Assembly: GCA_964643885.1 (NCBI GenBank)
Contig: CAZXUI010000001.1
Coordinates: forward strand, 62,001 to 126,000
Reading direction: 5' to 3'
Source: CAADGL01 sp964643885
Lineage (GTDB): Bacteria > Planctomycetota > Phycisphaerae > UBA1845 > Fen-1342
DNA length: 64,000 nucleotides
Positions 14,884 to 23,644 of this stretch are shown here, in pieces. Positions within the stretch are counted from its first letter, which is position 1, and each line of letters opens with the position of its first letter. Made by a program: the position numbers and the translations under genes. The notes beneath the pieces were generated by a model. The model did no database searches, was not told the origin of the DNA, and saw only the letters and a program-made list of their open reading frames with translations.

Positions 14884-17800
14884 ATGAGCACGACGCCGGA
14901 ACAAGTTGCCAAATCGCCTGCCGAAGAGCGGACCGCGACACGGCCGGGCGGCGCCGCGGATGCGTCTGTTCCGAGCCGGGGCGGTTCGGCCAACGGGAGC
15001 GGCGACTGCGGCGGCGGTCCGGCCGCGACGGGCCAGCGGATCGGGCGGAGCGTGGCGGCCGGCCGGACGCAGGAGACAGCCGAGTCGGTCTGGCGCGTGG
15101 TGGGGGAGATCAAGTCACGGCTGCGCGAGATGGTGGCCCGCGAGACGGAGATGCGGCGCCGCGAACAGGAGCTCGCGGCGATTCAGGGCCGCGTGGCGGG
15201 TCCAGAGTCACGCCCGGCTCCGCCGCCGAACCCGGAGGCCGACAAACAGCTTGCCGAGCTGCGACAGCGTGCAGCGGCGCTGGCGGAGAAGGAGACGCAG
15301 CTCGAACAGACGCAGGCCCGGCTGGCGGCGCGGGAGGGCTCGCTTCGGGCCCGCGAAGCAGCGCTCGCGCAGGCGATCGCGGGTCATCGACAGCGGCAGG
15401 ACGAGTACGAGTCTCGTCAGCAGCGGCGGCGGACGATCCTGGCCCGCCGCATTCAGCGTGTGCGCGAGTGCGAACGCGGATTGCTGGCGGCGCTGGAGGC
15501 GGAGCGCGCCGGTGTCGTCGAGGGCCGCGCGGCGATCGACCATGCGTGGGCGGAGATCACGGAGATCCGCCAGGAGCTGGCGCAGCGGCAGTCGGCGATC
15601 GAGCAGCAGGCGGACCAGTGCGCCCGGACGCTGGAGGAGCTGCAACGCGTCGCCGAGCGGCACGCGGCCGAACGGGCTGAGCTGGCCTCGGCCCGACAGG
15701 CGATCGAGCAGCAGCGCGGTGAGCTGACGCGCATTCGGGCGGAGCAGGCCGGCCGGATGCAGGAGCTCGACGAGCGGCAGGCGGCCGTCACGCGGGCGAT
15801 GGAGCAGCTCCGAAGTGAATCCGCCCGCCGGGAGACGGAGCTTCGCGAGCTGGAAGTGGCGCGGGCCCGGCTCGAGCAGGAGAAGCTCGCCTTTCGCTCG
15901 GCGAAAGAGGAGCATCTGCGGCTGAAGCGTGAGTGCGAGGAGCGCGAGGCGGCGTGCCGGCGGGCGGCGGATGAACTTCGGCGGCAGGCGACGCAGCGTC
16001 GGACGGAGACGGCCGAGCTGGAGAAGCTGCGGGCGGCGGTGGAGCAGCGTCAGGCGGCGGCAGCCCGCCAGCAGCAGGAGTTGGAGGCCCGCCGCCGGCA
16101 GATCGAAACCGCGGAAACGGACCTTGAACGGGGGCGAAAAGAGCTTGAAGCGCGCCGGCGTTTGCTCGAAGATGAGCGGTCGCAGTCGGCCGGCCGCCTG
16201 GCGGCGCTCGATCAGCAGCGTCAGCAGGTGGCCGCCCAGCTGGAAGGGCTGGCAGCGGATCGCAGCCGGCTGGAACGGGCCGATGCGGCGCTCGAGCAGC
16301 GGCGGGGGGAGCTGGAGGCGCTGCGCGAAAAGCTGGCGGCCGAGCAGCAGGAGGTCTTCGCGGCGCGGGCCCGGGTCGAGGCGACGGAGTCCGGTCTGGG
16401 CGAGCGGCGGGCGGAGCTGGACCGCCTGGCGGCCGAGTGCGAGGCGCGCCGCCGTGAACTGGAGGGGCTGGCCGCGGAGCTGCGGACGGAGGAGTCTTTC
16501 GCCGAGCAGCGGCGAAGCGAGCTGGACGCGCGGCAGCGGGAGCTCGAGGCGTCGCAGGCGCGCGTCGCAGCGGAGCAGAGCGCGGTCGAGCAGCGTCGCG
16601 CCGAAGTCGCTCGTGAGGCCGAGCGGCTCGAGCAGGATCGGGCGGAGCTGGCACGCAGCCGCGAGGATCTGGCCGCCCGGGAGCAGGGGTTCGCCAGGGA
16701 ATGTGAGGCGCTCGAAGAGGCCCGCGCCGAGATCGACCAGGCCCGCAGTGATCTGGCTGCACGAGAAGTGCGAATGCAGGAGCATGAGCGTCAGGCCGAA
16801 GAGCTGAAGCGCGAGCTGGCCCGCCAGAAGCAGGAGCTGGACGCGCGGCGGCAGCTTCTCGACGAGCAGCAGCTCATGCTCGACATGAACGCGGAGCGGC
16901 TGCGCGTTCGCGAGCGCGAGCTTCGGGAACAGGCCGAATCGCTGCGCGAGGATCGCCGCCGGCTCGAGCAGATCGAGGCGGAGCTTGCCCGGCAGCGCGA
17001 GTCGGCCGAGCAGGCGCGCGACCAGGCCGCGGCGGCCGAAGCACGGACGGGGGAGCGATTCGCTGAGTTGGAGGCTCTGACGGCGCGGCTGAGCGCCCGC
17101 GAGCAGGAACTCGCCCAGCACGCCCACTACCTCGAGCTCGACGCGGAACGGTGCTACAACGAGCGACGGCTGCTGGAATCGGAGCGCGAGAAGCTCGCGG
17201 CGCTGCGCGAGATGGGCGAGCGCGAGCTGGCGCAGGTGCGGATCGCGCTGGAGCGAGGGGGCCTGAGCAAGCTTGACGATTCACTTCCCGAACTGATGCC
17301 CGCCCGCCCGCGCTGGGGCCGGATGACGGCCTTCGCCGCGGCCGCGGCGATCCTGGCCGCAGCGGGCGTCTGGCATCTGGACGCGCCGCGGTTTCGTTCG
17401 GCCGCACAGTTGCGGATCGAGGGGCAGGACGGTCCGGCGGCGGTGATTTCCGCCGAGCACGCGGCCCGCATCGCGCAGGCGGACACGGTCGAAGGGCTGC
17501 TGGCGCCGCAGGCGCTCGACGGGGCGTGGCGCAGTGCCCGGTCGTCGGGCCGGCTTCAGATTATTCCGGCAACGGACGAGACGGTGGTGGATTTGGCACT
17601 GGTCAGTGACCAGGAAGGCCGCGAGGCGGGCCGGCGGCTGGTCGTCGCGGCCGCGGAGGCGTATGCGAAGCAGGGACTTGTCCTGGCGAGCCGGGCGCGC
17701 GACGCCTGGCGCGCGGCGGCCGAGGCGCAGCGGGCGCACATCGTCAATGAGCTGGCGCACCTGCGCCAGGCGCAGTCCCGGCGGCAGTCTGAGCTCGAGG

Positions 17801-19086
17801 CGTTGCCCGCAGGCGGAGCGTGGGCGGATGCCGTGACGCAGCTCGAAGACGCCCGCTCGCGGCTGGGGGCCGTGTCGGACGAGTTGCGGCGGCAGCGCGA
17901 GGAGCTGCTGGCTGTTCGCTCGCACGACCTGCCGCGCGGGAGCGTCAGCGAAGAAGACGCGGCGGCCGCGCTGAGCGCCGACGCGATCTTCCAGGCCGAT
18001 CGCGAGGAGTTCGAGTCGGTCTCGCGCAGCTATCAGACCGAGCTGGCGCTGGCGATGATCGGTGTGATCGAGCCGGCCAAGCAGGTGCGCACGGCGGCGC
18101 AGTCGCTGCATGCGACGCTTCAGGAGCAGATCGATCTGCGGCCGCCGCCGGCCGTCAGTGCGACGCTTGAGGAGTGCATCTCGCGCGTCGCGTCGTTCGA
18201 TGAGCAGATGGCGGCGTTCTCCGTGGCGTGGGACGCCGCGCGGGCCGACGTGGAGCGGGCGGCGGCGGGGGCGAGCATCGCGCAGCTCGTGGAGGCGCAA
18301 AGCCGCGGCTTCGCCGAGTGTCAGGTGCTGTTGACGTCGGCCCAGGGATTGCTGTCGGACCTGCGGGCGCGGGTGGACAAGCTGGGTGAGGAAGGCGGCG
18401 GCACGCGCGAGATCGTCGTCAGCTCGGTGCTGCGCGGCGACCTTACCAATCTGGAGCAGGCGGTGCTGGGCATGAGCGAGAGCGCGGCCCAGATGGACAC
18501 CGCCACGAATTTCCGGCTCGACGCGGTCGACCGGCAGGTACGCGGGCTGCGGACGCGGCTGTCGGAGCGCGAGCAGTTCGTTCGGGCCGGTCTCCAGGAG
18601 CGGGCGGATCGGGCGGCGGCCGATGCCCACGCGGCCATGATGCGCGACCTGATCGAGCAGACGGGCGGGCTGGAGCAGGAGCGCGATGAGCTGCTGGCGG
18701 CGCTGATCGAGCAGACGGAATCGCTTCAGGCGCTCGGCACGGCGATGCCGCGGCGGGTCGGCCTGGGCGGTGAGATCGAGCGCGACCAGCAGGAAATCCG
18801 CCGGCTCGAGCAGGAGCTGGCGCGGATCGAAGCGACGCTTCAGCAGGCCGAGTCCGGCGCGGCGACGCAGGGCCGAATCGCGGTGAACCTGCTTCCTGAG
18901 CAGCGGATCAGCGGCGTGTATCGCGAGCGAAACACGGCCGCCGGCGGGCTGGCGGCGTTTCTGGTCGCGTGGCTGGGCTGCTGGCTGGTGACGGCCCGCA
19001 TCCGTCGCGCCCGGGCGGCGGCGCTTCAGCCGGCGCTCGAGCTGCCCGCGCCGGCCAAGCCGGCCACATCCGACGTTGCGCTCTAG
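14884..19086 (+). CDS. Giant coiled-coil membrane protein with Wzz-like C-terminal half
   Basis: A 1400-residue protein with three parts. Residues 1-70 are Gly/Ser/Ala-rich. About residues 75-800 are almost uninterrupted Glu/Arg/Gln/Ala heptad coiled coil with many R-R-x-E-L and E-Q-R-R repeats and no helix breaker. After that come a first membrane segment (about 812-832, M-T-A-F-A-A-A-A-A-I-L-A-A-A-G-V), a periplasmic stretch opening with F-R-S-A-A-Q-L-R-I-E-G and continuing as coiled coil, and a second membrane segment (about 1350-1372, G-G-L-A-A-F-L-V-A-W-L-G-C-W-L-V). Two membrane spans around a beta-then-coil region is the plan of polysaccharide co-polymerases (Wzz/GumC). The long cytoplasmic coil is not. 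I infer a structural or scaffolding role. GTG at 14779 is an alternative start. Confidence 0.8.
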   Translation: MSTTPEQVAKSPAEERTATRPGGAADASVPSRGGSANGSGDCGGGPAATGQRIGRSVAAGRTQETAESVWRVVGEIKSRLREMVARETEMRRREQELAAIQGRVAGPESRPAPPPNPEADKQLAELRQRAAALAEKETQLEQTQARLAAREGSLRAREAALAQAIAGHRQRQDEYESRQQRRRTILARRIQRVRECERGLLAALEAERAGVVEGRAAIDHAWAEITEIRQELAQRQSAIEQQADQCARTLEELQRVAERHAAERAELASARQAIEQQRGELTRIRAEQAGRMQELDERQAAVTRAMEQLRSESARRETELRELEVARARLEQEKLAFRSAKEEHLRLKRECEEREAACRRAADELRRQATQRRTETAELEKLRAAVEQRQAAAARQQQELEARRRQIETAETDLERGRKELEARRRLLEDERSQSAGRLAALDQQRQQVAAQLEGLAADRSRLERADAALEQRRGELEALREKLAAEQQEVFAARARVEATESGLGERRAELDRLAAECEARRRELEGLAAELRTEESFAEQRRSELDARQRELEASQARVAAEQSAVEQRRAEVAREAERLEQDRAELARSREDLAAREQGFARECEALEEARAEIDQARSDLAAREVRMQEHERQAEELKRELARQKQELDARRQLLDEQQLMLDMNAERLRVRERELREQAESLREDRRRLEQIEAELARQRESAEQARDQAAAAEARTGERFAELEALTARLSAREQELAQHAHYLELDAERCYNERRLLESEREKLAALREMGERELAQVRIALERGGLSKLDDSLPELMPARPRWGRMTAFAAAAAILAAAGVWHLDAPRFRSAAQLRIEGQDGPAAVISAEHAARIAQADTVEGLLAPQALDGAWRSARSSGRLQIIPATDETVVDLALVSDQEGREAGRRLVVAAAEAYAKQGLVLASRARDAWRAAAEAQRAHIVNELAHLRQAQSRRQSELEALPAGGAWADAVTQLEDARSRLGAVSDELRRQREELLAVRSHDLPRGSVSEEDAAAALSADAIFQADREEFESVSRSYQTELALAMIGVIEPAKQVRTAAQSLHATLQEQIDLRPPPAVSATLEECISRVASFDEQMAAFSVAWDAARADVERAAAGASIAQLVEAQSRGFAECQVLLTSAQGLLSDLRARVDKLGEEGGGTREIVVSSVLRGDLTNLEQAVLGMSESAAQMDTATNFRLDAVDRQVRGLRTRLSEREQFVRAGLQERADRAAADAHAAMMRDLIEQTGGLEQERDELLAALIEQTESLQALGTAMPRRVGLGGEIERDQQEIRRLEQELARIEATLQQAESGAATQGRIAVNLLPEQRISGVYRERNTAAGGLAAFLVAWLGCWLVTARIRRARAAALQPALELPAPAKPATSDVAL

Positions 19087-19120
19087 TGCAGATCGTCTTA
19101 AGTCCCGCAACATGGGGAGC

Positions 19121-19137
19121 GCGGGCGCCTCGCCCGC
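19121..19137. terminator. REP-like hairpin between convergent genes
   Basis: GCGGGCG-CCT-CGCCCGC, a 7-bp perfect stem with 3-base loop between the convergent coiled-coil and phaR genes, well placed as a two-way terminator. Hairpins of the same GGGCG-nnn-CGCCC form occur at 60254-60266 and 60284-60300, so this belongs to a dispersed short repeat. Confidence 0.5.
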
Positions 19138-19164
19138 AATTCGCTCGGATGCGCGGCGGACGAG

Positions 19165-19764
19165 CTATCCGCGGCGTTTCGCTCGCCGTTTTCGCGCCGC
19201 GGATTTCTTTCGAGCCGTCATCGCTTCGAGTTGCTGCGAGAGCCGTTCGACCTGCGCGCGGAGCGAGTCGATCTCGCCGTGCGCCGCGGAAGCGGCCGCG
19301 TCCGCGGGCGGGGGCTGCGTCGGTGGCGTGACGAGCGACGGCGAGAATGCGTCCATCATGGCGCGGCTCCAGTCGAACGGATCGGCTGCGGTGTTGCCGA
19401 GCACGCGGCGAAGGAAGGCGTTCCAGCGCTGCTGCGAGTCGCGGTGGGCCTGGAGGGCGTGGCGAAAGAATTGCTCGACGACGTTTCCGAGAAACTGCTG
19501 CTGCGTGCGGATCATCTCGTGCAGGATGGCCGAGGGGAAGACGGTCAGCTTGGCGGCTTCGCGCTCGAGCAGGATCTGCGTCAGCACCTGGTTGGTGATG
19601 TCCTCGCCGGTGGAGGCGTCGGTGACGTGCAGCTCCCAGCCGTCGCGAACCAGCTCGTGCAGGTCGGTCAGCTTGACGTGGCAGCTCCGAGTCGTGTCGT
19701 AGAAGCGGCGGTTGGCATACTTGCGGATATGCAGCCGGCGCTCGGGGGCTTGGGTCTGGGACAT
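19165..19764 (-). CDS. phaR: Polyhydroxyalkanoate synthesis repressor PhaR
   Basis: A 199-residue DNA-binding regulator. The N-terminal domain (R-R-L-H-I-R-K-Y-A-N-R-R-F-Y-D-T-T-R-S, about 8-26) is the PHB accumulation regulatory domain, and H-V-T-D-A-S-T-G-E-D-I-T-N-Q-V-L-T-Q-I-L follows. The middle is helical (Q-Q-Q-F-L-G-N-V-V-E-Q-F-F-R-H-A), and the C-terminus has a short coiled coil and a Lys/Arg-rich end. Family knowledge: PhaR represses phasin genes and senses free PHA granules. I set the start at the ATG at 19764, which has GGAGG upstream on the minus strand. It is transcribed away from the phasin gene, and an inverted repeat suitable as its operator lies in the shared gap. Confidence 0.92.
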   Translation of the reverse strand: MSQTQAPERRLHIRKYANRRFYDTTRSCHVKLTDLHELVRDGWELHVTDASTGEDITNQVLTQILLEREAAKLTVFPSAILHEMIRTQQQFLGNVVEQFFRHALQAHRDSQQRWNAFLRRVLGNTAADPFDWSRAMMDAFSPSLVTPPTQPPPADAAASAAHGEIDSLRAQVERLSQQLEAMTARKKSAARKRRAKRRG

Positions 19765-19881
19765 GGCGCGGCACCTCCAGGCTCGGCGGAGCGTAGTGCA
19801 GGCACGCAAGCTGGTCAATTCCGGGCCCGTATGAATCACATAAGTAATTGTCCTTCAATATGTTACGCATTCTCGCAGATT

Positions 19882-19897
19882 TTGTGCAAACGCACAA
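19882..19897. promoter_or_regulatory. Likely PhaR operator
   Basis: Perfect inverted repeat TTGTGC-AAAC-GCACAA, 8 bases upstream of the phasin promoter's -35 box. It contains TGC-N4-GCA; PhaR proteins of Proteobacteria are known to bind TGC-rich inverted repeats. The related palindrome at 20569-20587 has TGC-N3-GCA. Confidence 0.6.
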
Positions 19898-19904
19898 TTT
19901 CCTG

Positions 19905-19933
19905 TTGACGACGCAGCGAAACGCCGATATCAT
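19905..19933 (+). promoter_or_regulatory. Phasin promoter
   Basis: TTGACG (19905-19910), 17 bases, TATCAT (19928-19933). Start of transcription is expected near 19940, about 65 bases before the phasin ATG. The surrounding 100 bases are clearly more AT-rich than the genome average. Confidence 0.7.
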
Positions 19934-20005
19934 TCCTGCTGAACGAAACGAATGAGGCAAGCGGAAGTACTCAGAGCCGCTGCGGGCGGCAAGGAGATGG
20001 CAGTG

Positions 20006-20497
20006 ATGGGCAACGACACGATCAACACGGTCATGGATGCGATGCGTCAGGCCACCGACGGCTATGCCCGGGCGATGCAGGTGGGCCTGAAGTTTCAGAA
20101 CGAAGCGCTCCAGTTCTGGGGCAAGACGCTCGGCGGCGAGCAGGGCGAGCTCGACCTGGCCGGCGGCCTGACCCAGGGGGCGGAATTCTACGCCCGCACC
20201 GCCGAACGCGCCGGCCGCATGCTCGAGCAGCAGTCGCAGCGCACCGTCGAGATGCTGCGCAAGGGACTGGAACTCACGCAGGGTACCACCCCGGCCGAGT
20301 CGCTCGAGAAGGCGACCGGCGTCTGGACCTCCTCGATCGACGCGATGCGCGATTCGTTCGACGCGGTGGCCCGCTTCAATACCGAGACGCTCGCGGATTT
20401 CTCCGAGACGATCCGCTCGGGCGGCAACGGGCATTCGACGCCGGCTGCCCGCACGCGTCGCACCGGCCGCGGTTCCGGCCGCGCCAACGGCAAATAA
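20006..20497 (+). CDS. Phasin-type PHA granule protein
   Basis: A 163-residue helical protein matching phasin-like proteins that coat PHA granules: M-D-A-M-R-Q-A-T-D-G-Y-A-R-A-M-Q-V-G, then amphipathic helices (L-K-F-Q-N-E-A-L-Q-F-W, R-M-L-E-Q-Q-S-Q-R-T-V-E-M-L) and a Ser/Thr/Arg-rich tail. AAGGAG sits 9 bases upstream of the ATG at 20006, which decides the start over the ATG at 19952. It is the first gene of the PHA cluster, divergent from phaR, and under a strong promoter with an operator-like repeat. Phasins diverge fast, so the assignment leans on context as well as sequence. Confidence 0.82.
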   Translation: MGNDTINTVMDAMRQATDGYARAMQVGLKFQNEALQFWGKTLGGEQGELDLAGGLTQGAEFYARTAERAGRMLEQQSQRTVEMLRKGLELTQGTTPAESLEKATGVWTSSIDAMRDSFDAVARFNTETLADFSETIRSGGNGHSTPAARTRRTGRGSGRANGK

Positions 20498-20568
20498 GAC
20501 ATTCTCATGCTTCGGGTCCGTGGCGGCCAGCGGCCGTTGCGCAGCCTGACATGGTCACGACTCGTTCC

Positions 20569-20602
20569 CCACGTGCCAGGCACGTGGTACTGGCGGTAAA
20601 AT
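20569..20602 (+). promoter_or_regulatory. Palindrome overlapping a possible phaA promoter
   Basis: Perfect 19-base inverted repeat CCACGTGCC-A-GGCACGTGG at 20569-20587, followed 9 bases later by TAAAAT (20597-20602). A -35 box at 17-base spacing would fall inside the palindrome (TGCCAG at 20574-20579). This is the arrangement of an operator over a promoter. It could instead be a weak terminator for the phasin gene. The remaining gap up to 20760 has no gene. Confidence 0.45.
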
Positions 20603-20760
20603 GACTCGATGGGCTGCTGTCGGCGGGGCGAGCCGCCGGCGGCGCCCGAGAGAGTCGGCCGGCTGAGCGGCCGCCGCAACCGTCGTGGACGGACATGGCA
20701 GCGTGCTCGGCCGGGTCGGGGGGCCCGGCTGCACGCATTGGGAAGCGAGTGAGGACACTG

Positions 20761-21939
20761 ATGACCGACGTCTACCTGGCCGGGGCCGCGCGAACCCCGA
20801 TCGGCGCGTTCAACGGGGTGTTTGCAGACGTTCCGGCGACCAAACTGGGCAGCCTTGCGATCCGCGCGGCCCTTGAGCGTGGGCAGGTGCCCGTCGACCA
20901 GGTGGACGAGGTTTATTTCGGGAACGTGATTTCGGCCGGCCTGGGGCAGAGCGTCGCTCGTCAGGCGGCGCTGGGCGCCGGCCTTCCGCCGGCGTGCGGG
21001 GCGACCACCGTCAACAAGATGTGCGGCTCGGGCATGCGGGCGATCACGATCGCGGCGCAGGCGATCCGCGCGGGTGATGCGGAGCTGATCCTCGCCGGCG
21101 GCACGGAGAACATGAGCCGTGCCCCGTATCTGCTCGAGCGGGCGCGGACGGGCTACAAGCTCGGAAACGGCGAGCTGGTCGATTCGATGCTGCGCGACGG
21201 GCTGACCGACGCGTATGAAGGCCGTCACATGGCCGATTACGCCGAGCGCGTCAACAGCGAGCACGGCTTTTCGCGCGAGGTGCAGGACGACTACGCGATC
21301 GAGAGCTTCAAGCGCGTGCTGGCGGCCCAGGCCGCGGGGCACTTCAAGCACACGATCGTTCCGGTCGAGGTGGCGACGCGCAAGGGCACGGTCGTCGTCG
21401 ACGTGGACGAGGAGCCGACGAAGTTCGTCGAGGAGAAGTTCCGCTCGCTGCGGCCGGCGTTCGGGTCGGGCGGGACGATTACGGCCGGCAACGCCTCGGC
21501 GATCAGCGACGGGGCCGCGGCGCTGGTCGTTGTGAGCGAGAAGCAAGCCAAGTCGCTGGGCGTGAGCTGTCAGGCGCGGATTCTCGGCCACGCAACGCAC
21601 TCGATGCAACCCGCCGATTTCCCCGTCGCCCCGGTTCACGCCATCCGCAAGTTGAGTGATAAGCTGTCGCTGAAGCTGGCCGACGTCGATCTGTTCGAGA
21701 TCAACGAGGCGTTTGCGCCGGTCCCGCTGATCGCGATGAAGCAGCTCGGCATTCCGCACGAGCGGCTGAACGTCTTCGGCGGGGCGATCGCGGTCGGGCA
21801 TCCGATCGGGGCGAGCGGCGCGCGGATCGTGGTGACGCTGATCAACGCGCTGCGCGTGCTGAACAAGCGCATCGGCATCGCCTGCCTGTGCATCGGCGGC
21901 GGCGAGGCAAGCGCGCTGGCGATCGAGCGCTGCGACTGA
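20761..21939 (+). CDS. phaA: Acetyl-CoA acetyltransferase (beta-ketothiolase)
   Basis: Condenses two acetyl-CoA to acetoacetyl-CoA, first step of PHB synthesis. 392 residues, the normal thiolase length. Active-site Cys lies in N-K-M-C-G-S-G-M (about residue 89), the His in G-G-A-I-A-V-G-H-P-I-G-A-S-G (about 348) and the second Cys in C-L-C-I-G-G-G-E-A near the C-terminus (about 378); E-I-N-E-A-F-A is also present. GTGAGGA precedes the ATG at 7-base spacing. Synthase and reductase genes follow, which supports a PHA role rather than fatty-acid breakdown. Confidence 0.95.
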   Translation: MTDVYLAGAARTPIGAFNGVFADVPATKLGSLAIRAALERGQVPVDQVDEVYFGNVISAGLGQSVARQAALGAGLPPACGATTVNKMCGSGMRAITIAAQAIRAGDAELILAGGTENMSRAPYLLERARTGYKLGNGELVDSMLRDGLTDAYEGRHMADYAERVNSEHGFSREVQDDYAIESFKRVLAAQAAGHFKHTIVPVEVATRKGTVVVDVDEEPTKFVEEKFRSLRPAFGSGGTITAGNASAISDGAAALVVVSEKQAKSLGVSCQARILGHATHSMQPADFPVAPVHAIRKLSDKLSLKLADVDLFEINEAFAPVPLIAMKQLGIPHERLNVFGGAIAVGHPIGASGARIVVTLINALRVLNKRIGIACLCIGGGEASALAIERCD

Positions 21940-22022
21940 GGCTATTGGCGCGGTCTGCGCGTGCGGGGCCGGGTCGTCTTCCGCCCGCACGCGCGCGTGC
22001 GCCGCAACAAAGGCGAGAGACG

Positions 22023-22505
22023 ATGAGCAGCGAGAGTTCACCCTTCGGCTCGGCCGACCCGTTCACGAAGTTTTGGACCGAGTTCTGGGGCAAGCTGAGC
22101 GAGTCCGGCGGCGCCCCCGCGTCTCCGTCCGCGGACGTGATGAATCAGATGCGGCGCGTCTTTTTCGACGCGATGGCGCGGCAGGCGGACGAGTTCATGC
22201 GCAGCGAGGCGTTCCTGGCGGCGATGAAGCAGGCGATGGATTCGAGCCTGGCCTGGCAGCAGTCGCTCAACCAGTTCCTTTCCAAGGGGCTTCAGACGGC
22301 GCAGATGCCGTCGCGCGTGGATGCGGATCACATGGCCGTGCTGGTGCGCGGCATGGAGGAGCGCGTCCTGGCCCGGCTGGAAGAGCTTTCGCAGCGCGTC
22401 GGCCGGCTGGAGCAGGCGGAATCGGGCGGCCCTGCGGCCGGCAAACCTGCGCGTGCGGCGGAGAAGCCGACAGCGCGGCGCAAGGCCCGCAGCCGCCAGG
22501 GGTAG
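22023..22505 (+). CDS. Short PhaE-like subunit of PHA synthase
   Basis: A 160-residue protein directly before phaC. The N-terminus has D-P-F-T-K-F-W-T-E-F-W. A helical middle contains M-A-R-Q-A-D-E-F-M-R-S-E-A-F-L and L-A-W-Q-Q-S-L-N-Q-F-L-S. The segment E-E-R-V-L-A-R-L-E-E-L-S-Q-R-V-G-R-L-E resembles the end of PhaE, the partner of class III PHA synthases. An Ala/Lys/Arg-rich tail follows. Class III PhaE is about twice this long, so this is a reduced partner, nearer in size to the PhaR subunit of class IV enzymes. It lies 16 bases before phaC. Partner role is inferred from place and helical pattern. Confidence 0.7.
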   Translation: MSSESSPFGSADPFTKFWTEFWGKLSESGGAPASPSADVMNQMRRVFFDAMARQADEFMRSEAFLAAMKQAMDSSLAWQQSLNQFLSKGLQTAQMPSRVDADHMAVLVRGMEERVLARLEELSQRVGRLEQAESGGPAAGKPARAAEKPTARRKARSRQG

Positions 22506-22521
22506 AGGAGAGCAGCGAGCG

Positions 22522-23616
22522 ATGGCGAGCACGTCGTTGTTTCCGGCCGATCTGACACCCGACGGCATGATGCGCTACTGGACCGGGCTGATGGCCCGCA
22601 GCGCGGCGATCCCCAACGTGATGCGGGTGATGAAGCGCGTGCAGGTGGGCGCGACGCCGACCCGCGCCGTCTACCGCGAGGACGACGTGCGGCTGCTGAA
22701 CTACGAGAGCGACGTCGAGCAGCGGATCGCCACGCCGCTGCTGTTCGTCTTCGCACTCGTGAACCGGCCCTACATTCTCGATCTGCGGCCGGGCAAGAGC
22801 GTCGTCAGCCACTTCGTGCAGCGCGGCTTCGACACGTACAACCTGGACTGGGGCGTGCCGACCGACGGCGACCGCTTTCTCGGGCTCGCCGACTACGTGC
22901 TGCGCTACATCGACAACGCGGTCGACCACATCCGCGAGCGGACGGGCGTCGAGCGGATCAACCTGCTCGGCTACTGCATGGGCGGCACGATGACGGCCAT
23001 CTATGCGGCGCTTCGGCCGGAGAAGGTCCGCAACCTGGTCCTGCTGACCGCGCCCGTCGACTGGTCGAGCAGGGACAGCCTGCTGAGCGTCTGGACCGAT
23101 GCGAAGTATTTCGACGTGGACCGGCTCATCCAGGTGCACGGCAACGCGCCGGCCCAGTGGCTCCAGACCTCGTTCCTGATGCTCAAGCCGGTGCAGAACC
23201 TGATCGAGAAGCACCTGAGCTTCTACGAGAACATGCACGACGAGAAGTGGCTCGAGGATTTCTTCGCGATGGAGACCTGGCTGAACGACAACATTCCGGT
23301 CGCCGGCGAAGTCTTCCGCGAGTTCGTCAAGTACCTGTTCCAGCAGAACCGCCTGGTGCGCGGCGAGCTGGTTGTCGGCAATGAACGGGTCGACCTGAAG
23401 AACATCCGTTGCCCGATTCTGAACCTGATCGCGCAGAACGACCACCTGGTCCCGCCGAGCCAGAGCCACCCGTTCAACCAGGCGGTCGGCTCGACGGATC
23501 GAAAGACGATCGTGTTCCCGGCCGGGCATATCGGCATGGCCGTGGGCAGCAAGGCACACCGCGAGCTGTGGCCGAAGGTCTGCGACTGGCTGGAAGAGCG
23601 CTCGGAGGCGGTCTGA
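22522..23616 (+). CDS. phaC: Class III-type poly(3-hydroxyalkanoate) synthase PhaC
   Basis: Polymerises (R)-3-hydroxyacyl-CoA into PHA at the granule surface. 364 residues, the short class III/IV size rather than the roughly 570-600 of class I. An alpha/beta-hydrolase fold with the lipase-like box G-Y-C-M-G-G carries the catalytic Cys (about residue 152). The Asp is in L-I-A-Q-N-D-H-L-V-P (about 305), and the His in F-P-A-G-H-I-G-M-A-V (about 334). Y-N-L-D-W-G and W-L-N-D-N-I-P-V-A-G are also family features. GAGGAG upstream supports the ATG at 22522. The short PhaE-like gene in front would be its partner. Confidence 0.95.
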   Translation: MASTSLFPADLTPDGMMRYWTGLMARSAAIPNVMRVMKRVQVGATPTRAVYREDDVRLLNYESDVEQRIATPLLFVFALVNRPYILDLRPGKSVVSHFVQRGFDTYNLDWGVPTDGDRFLGLADYVLRYIDNAVDHIRERTGVERINLLGYCMGGTMTAIYAALRPEKVRNLVLLTAPVDWSSRDSLLSVWTDAKYFDVDRLIQVHGNAPAQWLQTSFLMLKPVQNLIEKHLSFYENMHDEKWLEDFFAMETWLNDNIPVAGEVFREFVKYLFQQNRLVRGELVVGNERVDLKNIRCPILNLIAQNDHLVPPSQSHPFNQAVGSTDRKTIVFPAGHIGMAVGSKAHRELWPKVCDWLEERSEAV

Positions 23617-23644
23617 GCGCGGCGGCGAGGCACGAGGAGCGAGA

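Noticed and set aside
15208..17127. 639-codon frame on the minus strand opposite the coiled-coil gene
   Set aside because: It is the complement of Glu/Arg/Gln-rich heptads and yields Leu/Arg/Pro-rich sequence; no start context or domain.
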